A DNA stretch of 64,000 bases from JAWKXU01 sp020446465 (GCA_041396845.1 JAWKXU010000004.1:452499-516498); one strand, 5' to 3'. Positions 44,796 to 53,398 are shown, numbered from the stretch's first letter. The notes: generated from the sequence alone by a model not told the origin. Made by a program: numbers and translations.

Positions 44796-45545
44796 TCAGC
44801 CGGGTCTCAGTCCCCCATCGACGATGATTTCCGCTCCGGTGACGTAAGACGCTTCATCGGAACACAGAAATACCGAACAATTTGCCACTTCCACAGGCAA
44901 TCCGATGCGCTTCATCGGAATGGACGTGCGGATCATCTCGCGCTCTTCGGGCAGCATCGTTGCCAGTTGCTGCGTATCAATCATGCCGGGATAGATTGAA
45001 TTCACGCGCACGCCGCGTTCAGCATATTCCAGCGCGGCAGCCTTGCTCATGACGCGCACCGCACCTTTTGCCGCGTGAAACGAAAGGCAAGTCACGTTCG
45101 CCATAATCCCGAGAATTGACGAGATATTGACGATGGAACCGTTCCCACTGGCGCGAAGATGCGGCATCACCGCCCGCATTCCCAGCCATGTGCCCATCTG
45201 ATCGATGGAAACAATGTGGTTCCAGCCGTCTACCGTTTCATCCTCCACGCCGCGCATGTGATTGAGGCCAGCATTGTTCACGAGCGTGGTCAGCTTGCCA
45301 AAGTGGGCGGCAACCTGTTCCACAACTTCGGCCCAGCTATCTTCCGACGCGACATCATGCTTCAGGCTGATGACATTGCCGCCGGCCGCCTTGAGTTTTT
45401 GTGCAACAGCGTCCCCCGCTTCCGGGCGAATGTCCGTGATCGCAACGCCTGCACCTTCGCGCATGAAGGCTTCTGCATGGGCAGCGCCGATACCGGCCCC
45501 GGCCCCTGTGATGATCGCTACTTTGCCTTCCAGTCTTCCAGCCAT
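44796..45545 (-). CDS. SDR with catalytic Tyr replaced by Phe
   Basis: 249 residues. TGAGAGIG, DIRPE, NNAG and the Ser of NISSILGI are normal, but the active-site YxxxK position reads CLSFHAAKGAV: the codon is TTT (Phe) where Tyr is expected, with Lys retained. The C-terminal EASYVTGAEIIVDGGLRPG is intact, so the gene does not look decayed. It may have altered catalysis or act in a complex. It is divergent from nothing obvious and shares CATAACCTGATA upstream with the OYE gene. Confidence 0.88.
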   Translation of the reverse strand: MAGRLEGKVAIITGAGAGIGAAHAEAFMREGAGVAITDIRPEAGDAVAQKLKAAGGNVISLKHDVASEDSWAEVVEQVAAHFGKLTTLVNNAGLNHMRGVEDETVDGWNHIVSIDQMGTWLGMRAVMPHLRASGNGSIVNISSILGIMANVTCLSFHAAKGAVRVMSKAAALEYAERGVRVNSIYPGMIDTQQLATMLPEEREMIRTSIPMKRIGLPVEVANCSVFLCSDEASYVTGAEIIVDGGLRPG

Positions 45546-45608
45546 GTGTGCTCCTGTATCAGGTTATGCGCTTTTAACATTCTTGGCATACCTTGCGGGG
45601 CAAGCCTC

Positions 45609-46118
45609 TCATTTTTTTAGCATTTGTTCCAGTGATGGCAGATCTTCGGGGGCATGGTCAAAGCCTGCATCCTTGAACCAGGTTCTGGCGCGCAGGGATT
45701 GCCGTCTGGAAAAATCCAGGACCTGTGCTTCGACGGCACGGCGGTATGATCGCTCCCCATCTTCGGCCACAGCGCGCAGCAGCGTCTCCAGCGCATGACC
45801 AAGGTCGTGATAGGCTGCATTGCGATCTTCCATCCCGGCCGTTCGTGCCAGCACCTGCGCCAGAGCTGCGCAAGCCTTGCCCGACACATCGCCGCCGCCG
45901 TGCGCCGGCAGCCCTGCAACAGTCCGGGCAAGGTCGTCATAGCACAAGGCATGATACGCGCCGAACCAGGGCATGTGCTGGATCATCATGCGCAATTGCC
46001 CCAGCACCAGACCGCACTGTTCCTGTGCGAGCGAGTTTTGGGAATCAACGGCAGGAAAGATCACATGCTCCAGCGTCTGGAGGAGGCTTTGCAGGCGGAT
46101 CGTCGGGTTCGGGGTCAT
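45609..46118 (-). CDS. Small helical protein coupled to phosphotransferase 3
   Basis: 169 residues from the ATG at 46118, which overlaps the kinase stop (ATGA). I do not recognise a family. It is predicted mostly helical, with repeated acidic/His-containing helices (TLEHVIFPAVDSQNSLAQEQCGLVLGQLRMMI, DRNAAYHDLGHALETLLRAVAEDGERSY). Strict coupling with an APH-fold kinase resembles the small LvaB partner that LvaA needs, although sequence similarity to LvaB was not established. Confidence 0.6.
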   Translation of the reverse strand: MTPNPTIRLQSLLQTLEHVIFPAVDSQNSLAQEQCGLVLGQLRMMIQHMPWFGAYHALCYDDLARTVAGLPAHGGGDVSGKACAALAQVLARTAGMEDRNAAYHDLGHALETLLRAVAEDGERSYRRAVEAQVLDFSRRQSLRARTWFKDAGFDHAPEDLPSLEQMLKK

Positions 46119-47272
46119 GCCGCACTCTCCGCCAGCAAGTCGCACATCGTTGAAGACAGTTCCGCCGTCACCGCAGCCAGAAACGCCAGCAACGCATTTT
46201 GATGATTAGTGCCATCACGCGCCGCGATGATCGAAGACGTGTGATTCATCGTGATCAGCTTGTAGCTCGTCAGAACCTTGTACCAGTGCAGCGTCCTGGC
46301 ATCGACCTTGCGCCCGGTCAGCGCCTCGTATGCCGCGATCATGTGGTCAGTCGTGAACATCGAACCGACAAGGAACGTGCCATTTTCATCCACGCTGCCA
46401 AACAGCGGTTCAAAATCATAGGCCAGATCTTCATGAAAATCCCCGATATGGGCCAGTTCCCAGTCAAGCACGGCTGTAATCCGCAGGCTCTCCTCATCGA
46501 ACAGGAAATTGCCCAGCCGGTGATCGCCATGCAGCAGGACCGGCTCGTCGCAGACCGGCAGATTGTCATACAACCATGTTTCCGCCAGCGTCAGCAACGG
46601 CAGGCTGTCAAGGCCGTCCATCTCGCGCACTTTTGTCCAGTAATTGACCTGCCACAGTGCCGCATCGGTCGTGCCGGGGCGCGGCACTGCATAATCGTCC
46701 AGCCCCGCACCGGCGATCGCAACGGCGTGAACATTGGCGAAGACTTCAATGAACTGCTGCGTCAGCGCGGCAGAGACCCGCTCCCCCATCCGGACTTTCA
46801 ACCCCGATGGCCCGCCGCCGCCGCTGCTCGGCTTGGTCACGCCGCCGACAAAGCCGGTAATCATCAGCGGTTGCCCCATCGCCACGCCATCGCCATCCAC
46901 GCATAGCACCGGTGGCACCAGCACTTTGCCATACACCGCGCGCAGCACTTGCGCCTCACGCCGGCGGCAGGTTTCGATAATGCCCTCGCGCGGGTCCATC
47001 CGCAGCACACAGCGGGAAAACTCCGGCGCGATGTCGCCCACCATGTCGAAGACGAACTGCTCTTTTGATGCACCGCCGCCCATCCGATGAATGTTGGCGG
47101 GCCTTGCGGCAATGCCCTGTTGTGCAAACAGGCGTTCCAGCCCTTCGCCAATTTCTTGCGCGGTTCGGGGAATATAGGGGCCGAGCTTGCGCCGTTCGTG
47201 CTTATCGTAAAGCAGTTCCAGCAGGCGCGGCTCTATCGCCGCGCGGTCTATCGTTGACATGGTTTCACTCAT
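46115..47272 (-). CDS. APH-fold phosphotransferase 3
   Basis: 385 residues: IHRMGGGASKEQFVFDM, CVLRMDPREGI, LLHGDHRLGNFLFD (catalytic HGD and Asn) and VLDWELAHIGDFHEDLAYD (metal site). It belongs to the acyl-CoA-pathway kinase group rather than to resistance enzymes, judging by context. It is coupled to the 169-residue protein downstream and lies 12 bases after the subunit IV-like gene of module copy 2, so these may be one transcript of five genes. Confidence 0.85.
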   Translation of the reverse strand: MSETMSTIDRAAIEPRLLELLYDKHERRKLGPYIPRTAQEIGEGLERLFAQQGIAARPANIHRMGGGASKEQFVFDMVGDIAPEFSRCVLRMDPREGIIETCRRREAQVLRAVYGKVLVPPVLCVDGDGVAMGQPLMITGFVGGVTKPSSGGGGPSGLKVRMGERVSAALTQQFIEVFANVHAVAIAGAGLDDYAVPRPGTTDAALWQVNYWTKVREMDGLDSLPLLTLAETWLYDNLPVCDEPVLLHGDHRLGNFLFDEESLRITAVLDWELAHIGDFHEDLAYDFEPLFGSVDENGTFLVGSMFTTDHMIAAYEALTGRKVDARTLHWYKVLTSYKLITMNHTSSIIAARDGTNHQNALLAFLAAVTAELSSTMCDLLAESAA

Positions 47273-47284
47273 TTACTTGTTACA

Positions 47285-47554
47285 CTATCCGAGCGCCGCC
47301 ACCCACCACATCGCAAACACGATAACGGCAACGCCAATGGTCCAGCCATAAAGGTAACGGCCAATCGCTTTCGGCGCGCGTTCGACTTCCATGAACCGGG
47401 ACAGGATGACGGCAATTTTCGCGGCGGCAATCAGCATGATCGCACCGATCGCGACATGGCGTTCCCCCACCAGCTCTGCCGCCAGAAAGCTGACTGCAGA
47501 AATGGCGAGCAGCAACAGCCATGCGTTCCGCGCGCCGGCGATCTTTCCTGTCAT
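47285..47554 (-). CDS. CoxIV / NorF-like small membrane protein, copy 2
   Basis: 89 residues with three hydrophobic segments (AWLLLLAISAVSFLAAELVG, VAIGAIMLIAAAKIAVILSRFMEVERAP, LYGWTIGVAVIVFAMWWVA). AAAKIAVILSRFMEV corresponds to the AKAWIVGFQFMEL core of copy 1. Its start overlaps the subunit III-like stop (ATGA). Confidence 0.82.
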   Translation of the reverse strand: MTGKIAGARNAWLLLLAISAVSFLAAELVGERHVAIGAIMLIAAAKIAVILSRFMEVERAPKAIGRYLYGWTIGVAVIVFAMWWVAALG

Positions 47555-48159
47555 CGCGCACCTATCAGATAGAGGATCGAGAAGATGAAGATCCAGAGCA
47601 GGTCAACCATGTGCCAATAAAGGCTGCCGCCTTCCAGCCAGCGAAGATAGGACGCCTTCGCCTCCGCCGCCGGCAGATAGGGACTTGGCCCCTGCGCGAG
47701 AATCGCAAGGATCACCATGCCGCCAAGATAGTGCATCAGGTGCACGCCCGTCAGCGCATAGTAGAACAGGAAAAACGCGTTGGTCTTGACCGTGATCCCC
47801 ACGGAAAGCTTCATGTAGTATTCGATAACCTTCACGATCAGGAATATCGACGCAACGGCCATGCCCGCCAGCATCAGGCGACGCGCTTCGTCAAACCGCC
47901 CCTCGCGCCCGACGATATTGGCCCAGGCGACAAGCCAGCTTGACGTGATGAGCACACAGGCATTGAAAAAGCCGAGCGGCGCATTCAGCAGGTGGCTGGC
48001 CTCGTCGAACAAGGCCACCTGACCCATGCGTTCATACATGAATACGAGGAACAGCACCCCAAAGCTGGTGCAGTCCATGGCGATGAATATCCAGATGGCG
48101 GGCGCGCGCTCACGACGCACCCCGCCCTCCGGAGCCGGGACAACTTCAGTTTGATGCAT
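47551..48159 (-). CDS. Cytochrome c oxidase subunit III / NorE-like protein, copy 2
   Basis: 202 residues from the ATG at 48159. It has RRERAPAIWIFIAMDCTSFGVLF (helix 1), the central VASIFLIVKVIEYYMKLSVGI with the Glu of the family, and the closing LYWHMVDLLWIFIFSILYLIG. It is clearly homologous to copy 1 at 19520 but quite divergent, so the two modules are not a recent duplication. No catalytic subunit is nearby. Confidence 0.88.
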   Translation of the reverse strand: MHQTEVVPAPEGGVRRERAPAIWIFIAMDCTSFGVLFLVFMYERMGQVALFDEASHLLNAPLGFFNACVLITSSWLVAWANIVGREGRFDEARRLMLAGMAVASIFLIVKVIEYYMKLSVGITVKTNAFFLFYYALTGVHLMHYLGGMVILAILAQGPSPYLPAAEAKASYLRWLEGGSLYWHMVDLLWIFIFSILYLIGAR

Positions 48160-48877
48160 GGGCTGCCAGATGTTCCTGTTGCAGGCGGCCAATTGCCTTC
48201 AGCGTGTAGATTCCGATGAAAACCCACATCAGGAAGAAAATACCGAACTCGAAGAAATAATTGACAACCCCGCTGCGCGAGAATGGCCCGTCATAGACAA
48301 GCGGCATGAATGTTTCGAGGATGAAGCTGACCACCACGAACATCGAAAACCAGACCACCCAGCCCGGATAAAGCGGCGTTTCCCGCTTGTCCTGCAGCAC
48401 ACATACACCCCAGGCAAGGATCTGCATGGTCGTCAGCGCATAGGCGCAATCGAACATCATCCAGCCAAAGTCATAAACCATCTGCAAGGTCTGCGGCTCC
48501 ATCACGTCAGGGCGATAAGCAACAGCCAGCCATGCCGAACACGGCACGATAAACACGATCGTGGTAAAACCCGCACCCCATATCTGCAGAGTCGAGAGCA
48601 CGTCATTGTCACCGTTCTCGTTCTCGATGGCGCGCATCACCATCCAGATCGCCACGCCCCAGGTGTACCACATGACCGAAATCGCAAGCTGAACAATCAT
48701 GCCAATGCGGATTTCGCCCTGATGCTGCCGGATCTGCGCAGCAAATTCATCGGCGTTGAGCGCAGGCGAATATGGCGGAATGTTCTGTCCAAGGACGCCC
48801 CAGAACACAATCGTCCCCAAAAGCATGACTATCCCTGTCCAGGCCAAAAACCTCCCATAACGATACGGGTTCTTCAT
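48146..48877 (-). CDS. Six-segment membrane protein of orphan oxidase-like module, copy 2
   Basis: 243 residues, about six transmembrane helices: RFLAWTGIVMLLGTIVFWGVLG, IGMIVQLAISVMWYTWGVAIWMVM, IWGAGFTTIVFIVPCSAWLAVAYRP, and three further. It matches copy 1 (18781) in length and layout, with an IPPYSPALNADEFAAQIR periplasmic loop like PPLLSPDDPPAEFARKV. First gene of the minus-strand module; its stop overlaps the CoxIII-like start by 14 bases. Confidence 0.72.
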   Translation of the reverse strand: MKNPYRYGRFLAWTGIVMLLGTIVFWGVLGQNIPPYSPALNADEFAAQIRQHQGEIRIGMIVQLAISVMWYTWGVAIWMVMRAIENENGDNDVLSTLQIWGAGFTTIVFIVPCSAWLAVAYRPDVMEPQTLQMVYDFGWMMFDCAYALTTMQILAWGVCVLQDKRETPLYPGWVVWFSMFVVVSFILETFMPLVYDGPFSRSGVVNYFFEFGIFFLMWVFIGIYTLKAIGRLQQEHLAAHASN

Positions 48878-49038
48878 CTATCACCCTCCTCTTCCTTAAC
48901 GCCGCGCCTGTTTCAGACTGCCCGAGACGACTCTCTCAGATCCTCAATCCACGCCTGATTATATAATTTTGGCGCAAACGGTCAGTTATTTCTCTTATAG
49001 CATTTCAGGCGGGGTCAATATATTTTGCCATTGGGTTT

Positions 49039-49569
49039 TCACAGGGTAAAATCCCGCACCGGGTCACGCCCATCAAAACCGATACTCCCCTGCCGGACAA
49101 AATCATGAATTTCCATGAGCGATGGCGTCGGCGCATACAATTCAATCATGTGGCCATAGAGCCTGATAGTATCGACCATGAAAATTTCGACACCGTTGGC
49201 CAGAACGCCGCGCCATGCCAGTTCGTAACCGGCTTTGGAAAAGGCAGTTACGACTGCCAGCGGATCATCAACATAAAAACCCAGATGGTGCAGGCCCGTT
49301 GCCCCCTTGTTCACAGCCTGGACGTCTTCGATCACCGATGGTCCGGGGCGGTTCTGGACCATGAATTCAACCATTACGTCGCCCCAGTAACCAAACGATG
49401 ATGATTGATCCCATGTGCTGGCCGCGCCGCGATATTCACACACATCGAACTGGATATGCTCCGCAACATAGAATGGGCCTGAGCCGTACAGGCGGTGATG
49501 TTCAAGCGCGGCCTCCCGCACGTCCGGGACGAAATATGCAATCTGGCATGGCTTGGCCGGTAGCAACAT
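49039..49569 (-). CDS. VOC family protein A
   Basis: 176 residues from the ATG at 49569, 7 bases after GAGGAA (49575 also possible). Vicinal-oxygen-chelate fold: PCQIAYFVPDVREAALEHHRLYGSGPFYVAEH, WGDVMVEFMVQNRPG, GLHHLGFYVDD and YGHMIELYAP, giving the His...His/Glu metal positions. It is closest to VOC D at 56364 (shared GSGP, YRG, WGDVM, GHM(I/V)ELYA). It ends in GFDGRDPV, a tail shared by all four VOC proteins. The metal centre could serve isomerase, hydrolase or ring-cleaving chemistry; the substrate is unknown. Confidence 0.82.
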   Translation of the reverse strand: MLLPAKPCQIAYFVPDVREAALEHHRLYGSGPFYVAEHIQFDVCEYRGAASTWDQSSSFGYWGDVMVEFMVQNRPGPSVIEDVQAVNKGATGLHHLGFYVDDPLAVVTAFSKAGYELAWRGVLANGVEIFMVDTIRLYGHMIELYAPTPSLMEIHDFVRQGSIGFDGRDPVRDFTL

Positions 49570-49615
49570 GGGCATTTCCTCTTCCGCGAATATCAATATC
49601 TGATCTCAGTCAGGG

Positions 49616-50533
49616 TCAGGACGGTTGCGTGATGCCGGCCAGGTGGCTTACCCGCCTTGTCGTTTCGCCCGCACGCCTCCCAACATCGGTTGTGCTCATC
49701 GTGGCAAGGTTATTGTTGACGACTTCGGGGCCAAGGCTGTGCAAGTTCCCTTTTGCGTGAAGAATGCCCAGTATTTCAGCGACAGGCAGTTCGCCCTCAC
49801 CCGGAAATTTGCGGAACATCACATCGCCGGCCAGAGTATCCGCATAAGCGGCCCGATCCGCGTCTGCCAACTGGATATGCTTCAGCCACTTGCCCGGAAT
49901 TTCATGCAGCAGGGCCATATCCCGTGCCACATCTGGCGAACCCTTTTGCAGATGCCAGGTGTCAACCATAATCCCGGAATTGGAACGGTTGGCCGCCGAT
50001 ACGATCTCCCATGCAGCAGGCAGATCCCGCACACCCCAGAACGGAATGAACTCGATATGGATCTCTATTCCATACTGCGCTGAAACATCGCAGAATTGCC
50101 CGAATTTTTCGATGATTTCATCTGCCGGGATACTCCCTTCATCGAAAAACGGAACTGCAACAGCCGCGTTCGCGCCCAGAGCCGCTCCGATTTCCTGAGC
50201 CTCGATCATGTCAATGTCGAACATCCCGGCAATCCAGGCATTCAGGTCAGCGTCCCCTTTTGTCGCACGCCAATCCGTCACCCATGTGGCAATGCCATCA
50301 AGCTGAGTAAACCGGACACCATATTCCCCGGCCAGTTCGAGCAGGTCCGCCGGTTTCATACCGCTGTTCAACAAGGTCTTTGCCCGGTTCGGTGCTATGG
50401 CAAGACTGTCGAACCTGCCCGCCCTCGCAATTTCCAGATGCTCCTTGAGGCTCATGTCCGAATGCCCGACCGGCCAGAAAACCAGCTCCGGTTGAGCAGG
50501 TCTGGCGCGCGATGCGAGATTGTCTTCAGTCAT
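49616..50533 (-). CDS. Sugar-phosphate-isomerase-like TIM barrel
   Basis: 305 residues from the ATG at 50533. Xylose-isomerase-like barrel: DSLAIAPNRAKTLLNSGMKPADLLELAGEYGVRFTQLDGI, IEIHIEFIPFWGVRDLPAAWEI, GIMVDTWHLQKG and KHIQLADADRA supply the Glu/Asp/His metal ligands of the family. In catabolic operons such proteins include isomerases, dehydratases and hydrolases such as IolE and 3-dehydroshikimate dehydratase. It lies between VOC A and VOC B on the same strand. Confidence 0.8.
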   Translation of the reverse strand: MTEDNLASRARPAQPELVFWPVGHSDMSLKEHLEIARAGRFDSLAIAPNRAKTLLNSGMKPADLLELAGEYGVRFTQLDGIATWVTDWRATKGDADLNAWIAGMFDIDMIEAQEIGAALGANAAVAVPFFDEGSIPADEIIEKFGQFCDVSAQYGIEIHIEFIPFWGVRDLPAAWEIVSAANRSNSGIMVDTWHLQKGSPDVARDMALLHEIPGKWLKHIQLADADRAAYADTLAGDVMFRKFPGEGELPVAEILGILHAKGNLHSLGPEVVNNNLATMSTTDVGRRAGETTRRVSHLAGITQPS

Positions 50534-50552
50534 CACCAAACACTCGCAATCG

Positions 50553-51077
50553 TCAAAGCGGCCGGATGGGGTCAGTCCCATCCCAGTTTTGTGCGCTTTC
50601 CTCAATCTCCCGGTAGAACGTGAGGATATCGTCAGTGCCCTCGGTAAGTTCGGTCATGAACCCATAGGCGTCACGCGTATCGACATGGGCAAAGCGCGTG
50701 CCGTTGAAATTACCCGAGGTAGCAGGCACGAAACCTTGTTCCAGACAGCCCGCAAGCGCCTTGTCATAATCGGGGTTTATCATACCGAAGTGGTGGATTC
50801 CTCCAACGCCCGACGGCGGGCCATCGGGGTAGCTATCCCTGAAGGCAGACGGCACATCGTTATGCTGCTGGACACATTCAACCTGCATTCCATCAAACTG
50901 CCCCCAGGCAACGCTGAGTTCGAGTTGTGAAGGCTGGCCGCGATATTCGGTATCAATCTGCATCCGGCGCGCGACCCGGAACGGCCCCGCCCCGCGCTCA
51001 ATCCATATGGCAAGAGCAGCATCCAGATCCTGAACGAACCATGCCGCCTGAACTATCGCTTCAGCGCCTGAAAACAT
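50553..51077 (-). CDS. VOC family protein B
   Basis: 174 residues. AIVQAAWFVQDLDAALAIWIERGAGPFRVAR, WGQFDGMQVECVQQH, GIHHFGMINPDYDKALAG and FAHVDTRDAYGFMTELTEG give the VOC metal-site spacing. It pairs closely with VOC C at 53428 (GAGPF, GQFDG(M/V)Q, HH(F/W)GMI, VDTR, GFM(T/L)E). The C-terminus NWDGTDPI matches the tail of its paralogues. AGGAGAG precedes the start. Confidence 0.85.
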   Translation of the reverse strand: MFSGAEAIVQAAWFVQDLDAALAIWIERGAGPFRVARRMQIDTEYRGQPSQLELSVAWGQFDGMQVECVQQHNDVPSAFRDSYPDGPPSGVGGIHHFGMINPDYDKALAGCLEQGFVPATSGNFNGTRFAHVDTRDAYGFMTELTEGTDDILTFYREIEESAQNWDGTDPIRPL

Positions 51078-51140
51078 CGAACTCTCCTGTATGATATATT
51101 GTTGTTTTTGCTATATAATATCAGACCACCAGCGTGACAT

Positions 51141-51542
51141 TCATGTGCCTGTCCGTCCTGCATTCGTTGCCTGCAATGCTTGCAGATGCCAGCCTTCCGG
51201 CTCCTTTTTCCAGACCGCCATGAAGCGCCCGCCAAACTTGCCTTCGTCACCATTGACGCGCGCCCTGATCGAAATCACGCCGCTCGTCAGGACAATGTCC
51301 TCCACCAGCGCGCGAGCCATGCTGAGTTTCGAGGAGATCGCCAGATATGTAACCGTACGCGCTCTCAGGCTGGCCATCAGGCTTTGTTTGTCATCGACAA
51401 GCCCTGTCGAGTGGCCATAGACCAGCGTATCGGCCATCATCGATTCGACCGCATCGAACTCACCCTTGAGCAAGTGGTCAACGCGGCGATTTTCCAGTTG
51501 CTGAAACACTTCAACAAGGTCGCTTTCATCAACTTCCTGCAT
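51141..51542 (-). CDS. NTF2-like (SnoaL/DUF4440) protein
   Basis: 133 residues, cone-shaped NTF2 fold: DLVEVFQQLENRRVDHLLKGEFDAVESMMADTLVYGHSTGLVDDKQSLMASL, ARVNGDEGKFGGRFMAVWKKEPEGWHLQALQAT. The fold includes polyketide cyclases, ketosteroid isomerase and dehydratases, as well as the beta subunits of ring-hydroxylating oxygenases. Its nearness to a Rieske alpha subunit is suggestive, but it is divergent from it and the length is short for a beta subunit. GAGGAAG precedes the start. Confidence 0.8.
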   Translation of the reverse strand: MQEVDESDLVEVFQQLENRRVDHLLKGEFDAVESMMADTLVYGHSTGLVDDKQSLMASLRARTVTYLAISSKLSMARALVEDIVLTSGVISIRARVNGDEGKFGGRFMAVWKKEPEGWHLQALQATNAGRTGT

Positions 51543-51612
51543 TCAAGCCTTCCTCTATGATGCGTCGCACCATCGCCATCCTGATTTTCAGGCTCGCCAC
51601 CCAACCAAAAAA

Positions 51613-51627
51613 CCGATAACGTATCGG
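51613..51627. promoter_or_regulatory. Palindrome upstream of the Rieske operon
   Basis: CCGATA-ACG-TATCGG is a perfect inverted repeat, overlapped by a second one (GTATC-G-GATAC). It lies in the 175-bp divergent promoter between the NTF2-like gene and the Rieske operon and is a likely operator for an unknown regulator. Confidence 0.5.
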
Positions 51628-51777
51628 ATACCAGAAAAGTAGAGAGGAGCCACCGTTGATTATTCCGCCACGCAAAGCGGTTTCGGTGCGCTGTTTCCCT
51701 CACGGCATGTTATTAACGTGCAGAAACGCAAATTTGCCGCGCTCGATGCGCCACAAAACAGACTGGGAGTCAGACTG

Positions 51778-53046
51778 GTGAACGAGACACCAAGAAAAGA
51801 CACTTTCGCTACTACCCATCGGTTCACTCCCAATTCGGGGATGCCGCTGGAGCCAGTGCCGCTGGAACCTTATCGTTCGCCCGAATTTTTCGAACGGGAA
51901 AAAGAAAAGGTCTTCATGCGCGCGTGGCTGATGATCGCGCGGGAAGAAGAAATACCCAATCCCGGCGACTATGTTGTCAAACCGGTCGAAATTGCGGATG
52001 CCTCCATCCTCCTTACCCGCACGAAAAGCGGCGCGGTTCGCGCATTTTACAACAGTTGCGCCCATCGCGGCAGCGAGGTTGTGACCGAACCCAAAGGGCG
52101 GGCCTCGCGCATCGTATGCCCCTACCATCAGTGGACCTATACCAACGAGGGCGACCTTATCGGCGTGCCGGACGAGGTTGAGTTCTTCATGGACAAGAAG
52201 AAGTGCGGCCTCGCACCTGTCACCATGGATATCTGGGAAGGTTATGTCTTCATCAATTTCCAGCAAGAACCGGAAGTCAGCCTCCTGGAATTTCTCGGCC
52301 CGCTCACCAAGCAACTCGAAGGCGTGCCTTACGCTTCTGCAGACAACTCGTTCCTTGTGCGCGCAGAAATCAATGCCAACTGGAAGGTCGTATCCGACGC
52401 CTTCCTTGAAAGTTATCACATCCCGGCCATCCATCCCGAAACAATCGGAACAACATTTTCGTCCGGCGACAACCCTCACGCCCGCTTGCTGGACGCCAAA
52501 ATCCTTGGCTCTCATGCGTTCGTGTCGATGTATGGCAACCCCCAGTTTGAACTGGAAGAAAGACACAAGATTGACCGTGTTGCCCAGAAACTCGACAGTT
52601 CGGGCAGTGTGATTTCGGCGGGCACTCTCGACGAAATGGCCGATTTTCTTGCGCATCCGACCGTCAACCCGACCAAGACTGATGGCTGGTCGATGGATTC
52701 AGTCTACATTTTCCCCAATACCCATATCAATTGGGGGCCGGGCGGGTTCTGGATTCATAACTACTGGCCGATTGCGCATAACCGCTGCCGTCATGAAACG
52801 CGGTTCTTCATGGCCCGGCCAACATCTGCCCGGCAACGTCTGCAGCAGGAACTTTATGTCGCCCGCGTGATCGAAGTGATTGCCGAAGACGTCAGCAATA
52901 CCGAGCGGACCCAGCGCGGCCTTACCAACCCCGGCCAGACCCACATGCAGTTACAGGACAATGAAATAGCCATACGCCACAGCGTGAACAGGATTTTGCA
53001 CTGGGTGAGTTCCGAGACAATGAAGGAGGCCGTGGCAAATGACTGA
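51778..53046 (+). CDS. Rieske non-haem iron oxygenase, alpha subunit
   Basis: 422 residues from the GTG at 51778, 8 bases after GGGAG; a GTG at 51718 has no ribosome binding site. The Rieske cluster ligands are C94/H96 (NSCAHRG) and C114/H117 (CPYHQW). The mononuclear iron ligands are D207, H214 and H219 in NWKVVSDAFLESYHIPAIH. It resembles aromatic ring-hydroxylating or demethylating oxygenases with no recognisable beta subunit gene alongside. It overlaps a 119-residue gene by 8 bases and then a VOC gene. Electron-transfer partners are not in the window. Confidence 0.93.
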   Translation: MNETPRKDTFATTHRFTPNSGMPLEPVPLEPYRSPEFFEREKEKVFMRAWLMIAREEEIPNPGDYVVKPVEIADASILLTRTKSGAVRAFYNSCAHRGSEVVTEPKGRASRIVCPYHQWTYTNEGDLIGVPDEVEFFMDKKKCGLAPVTMDIWEGYVFINFQQEPEVSLLEFLGPLTKQLEGVPYASADNSFLVRAEINANWKVVSDAFLESYHIPAIHPETIGTTFSSGDNPHARLLDAKILGSHAFVSMYGNPQFELEERHKIDRVAQKLDSSGSVISAGTLDEMADFLAHPTVNPTKTDGWSMDSVYIFPNTHINWGPGGFWIHNYWPIAHNRCRHETRFFMARPTSARQRLQQELYVARVIEVIAEDVSNTERTQRGLTNPGQTHMQLQDNEIAIRHSVNRILHWVSSETMKEAVAND

Positions 53047-53398
53047 ATCGCGCAAACTTCCTGACGGTTTTGCCGAGCTGGAACAATTCGTGGATGTCTG
53101 GGCAAAGCCGACTGTCAATGAACGGCTGGCCGCCCGCGGAACAAGTTCGATGGAAGAGATCACTGCATTCTACGATGCGACGATCGCCAGAGGTGATGAC
53201 ATCCTCAACTACCTCGATGATTTTGACTTGTACGACCTGCCCGATGATGCCGCCCGCCTGATGCAGTTGCTTCTGGCGCTGGTGCAGGCGTCCGTTGCCG
53301 TCGAAATCCAGAGGCAGCCACTCCCGCCGCGGACAAGTTTTCCGTTCCATGTCTCGCTGGTATCCGGTGCCGAACCGTTCGGAACGGCCAAAGGCTGA
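53039..53398 (+). CDS. Small uncharacterised protein coupled to Rieske oxygenase
   Basis: 119 residues, acidic, mainly helical (FAELEQFVDVWAKPTVNERLAARGTSSMEEITAFYDATIARGDDILNYLDDFDLYDLPDDAARLMQLLLALVQASVAVEIQRQ), then a hydrophobic C-terminus. I do not recognise the family. The 8-base overlap with the Rieske alpha gene argues for a partner protein, perhaps taking the place of a beta subunit or modulating the oxygenase. Confidence 0.7.
   Translation: MTESRKLPDGFAELEQFVDVWAKPTVNERLAARGTSSMEEITAFYDATIARGDDILNYLDDFDLYDLPDDAARLMQLLLALVQASVAVEIQRQPLPPRTSFPFHVSLVSGAEPFGTAKG

Noticed and set aside
48965..48985. A further TGAC/GTCA-like site near 48975
   Set aside because: Only the GTCA half is present; the other half has TGGC and wrong spacing.
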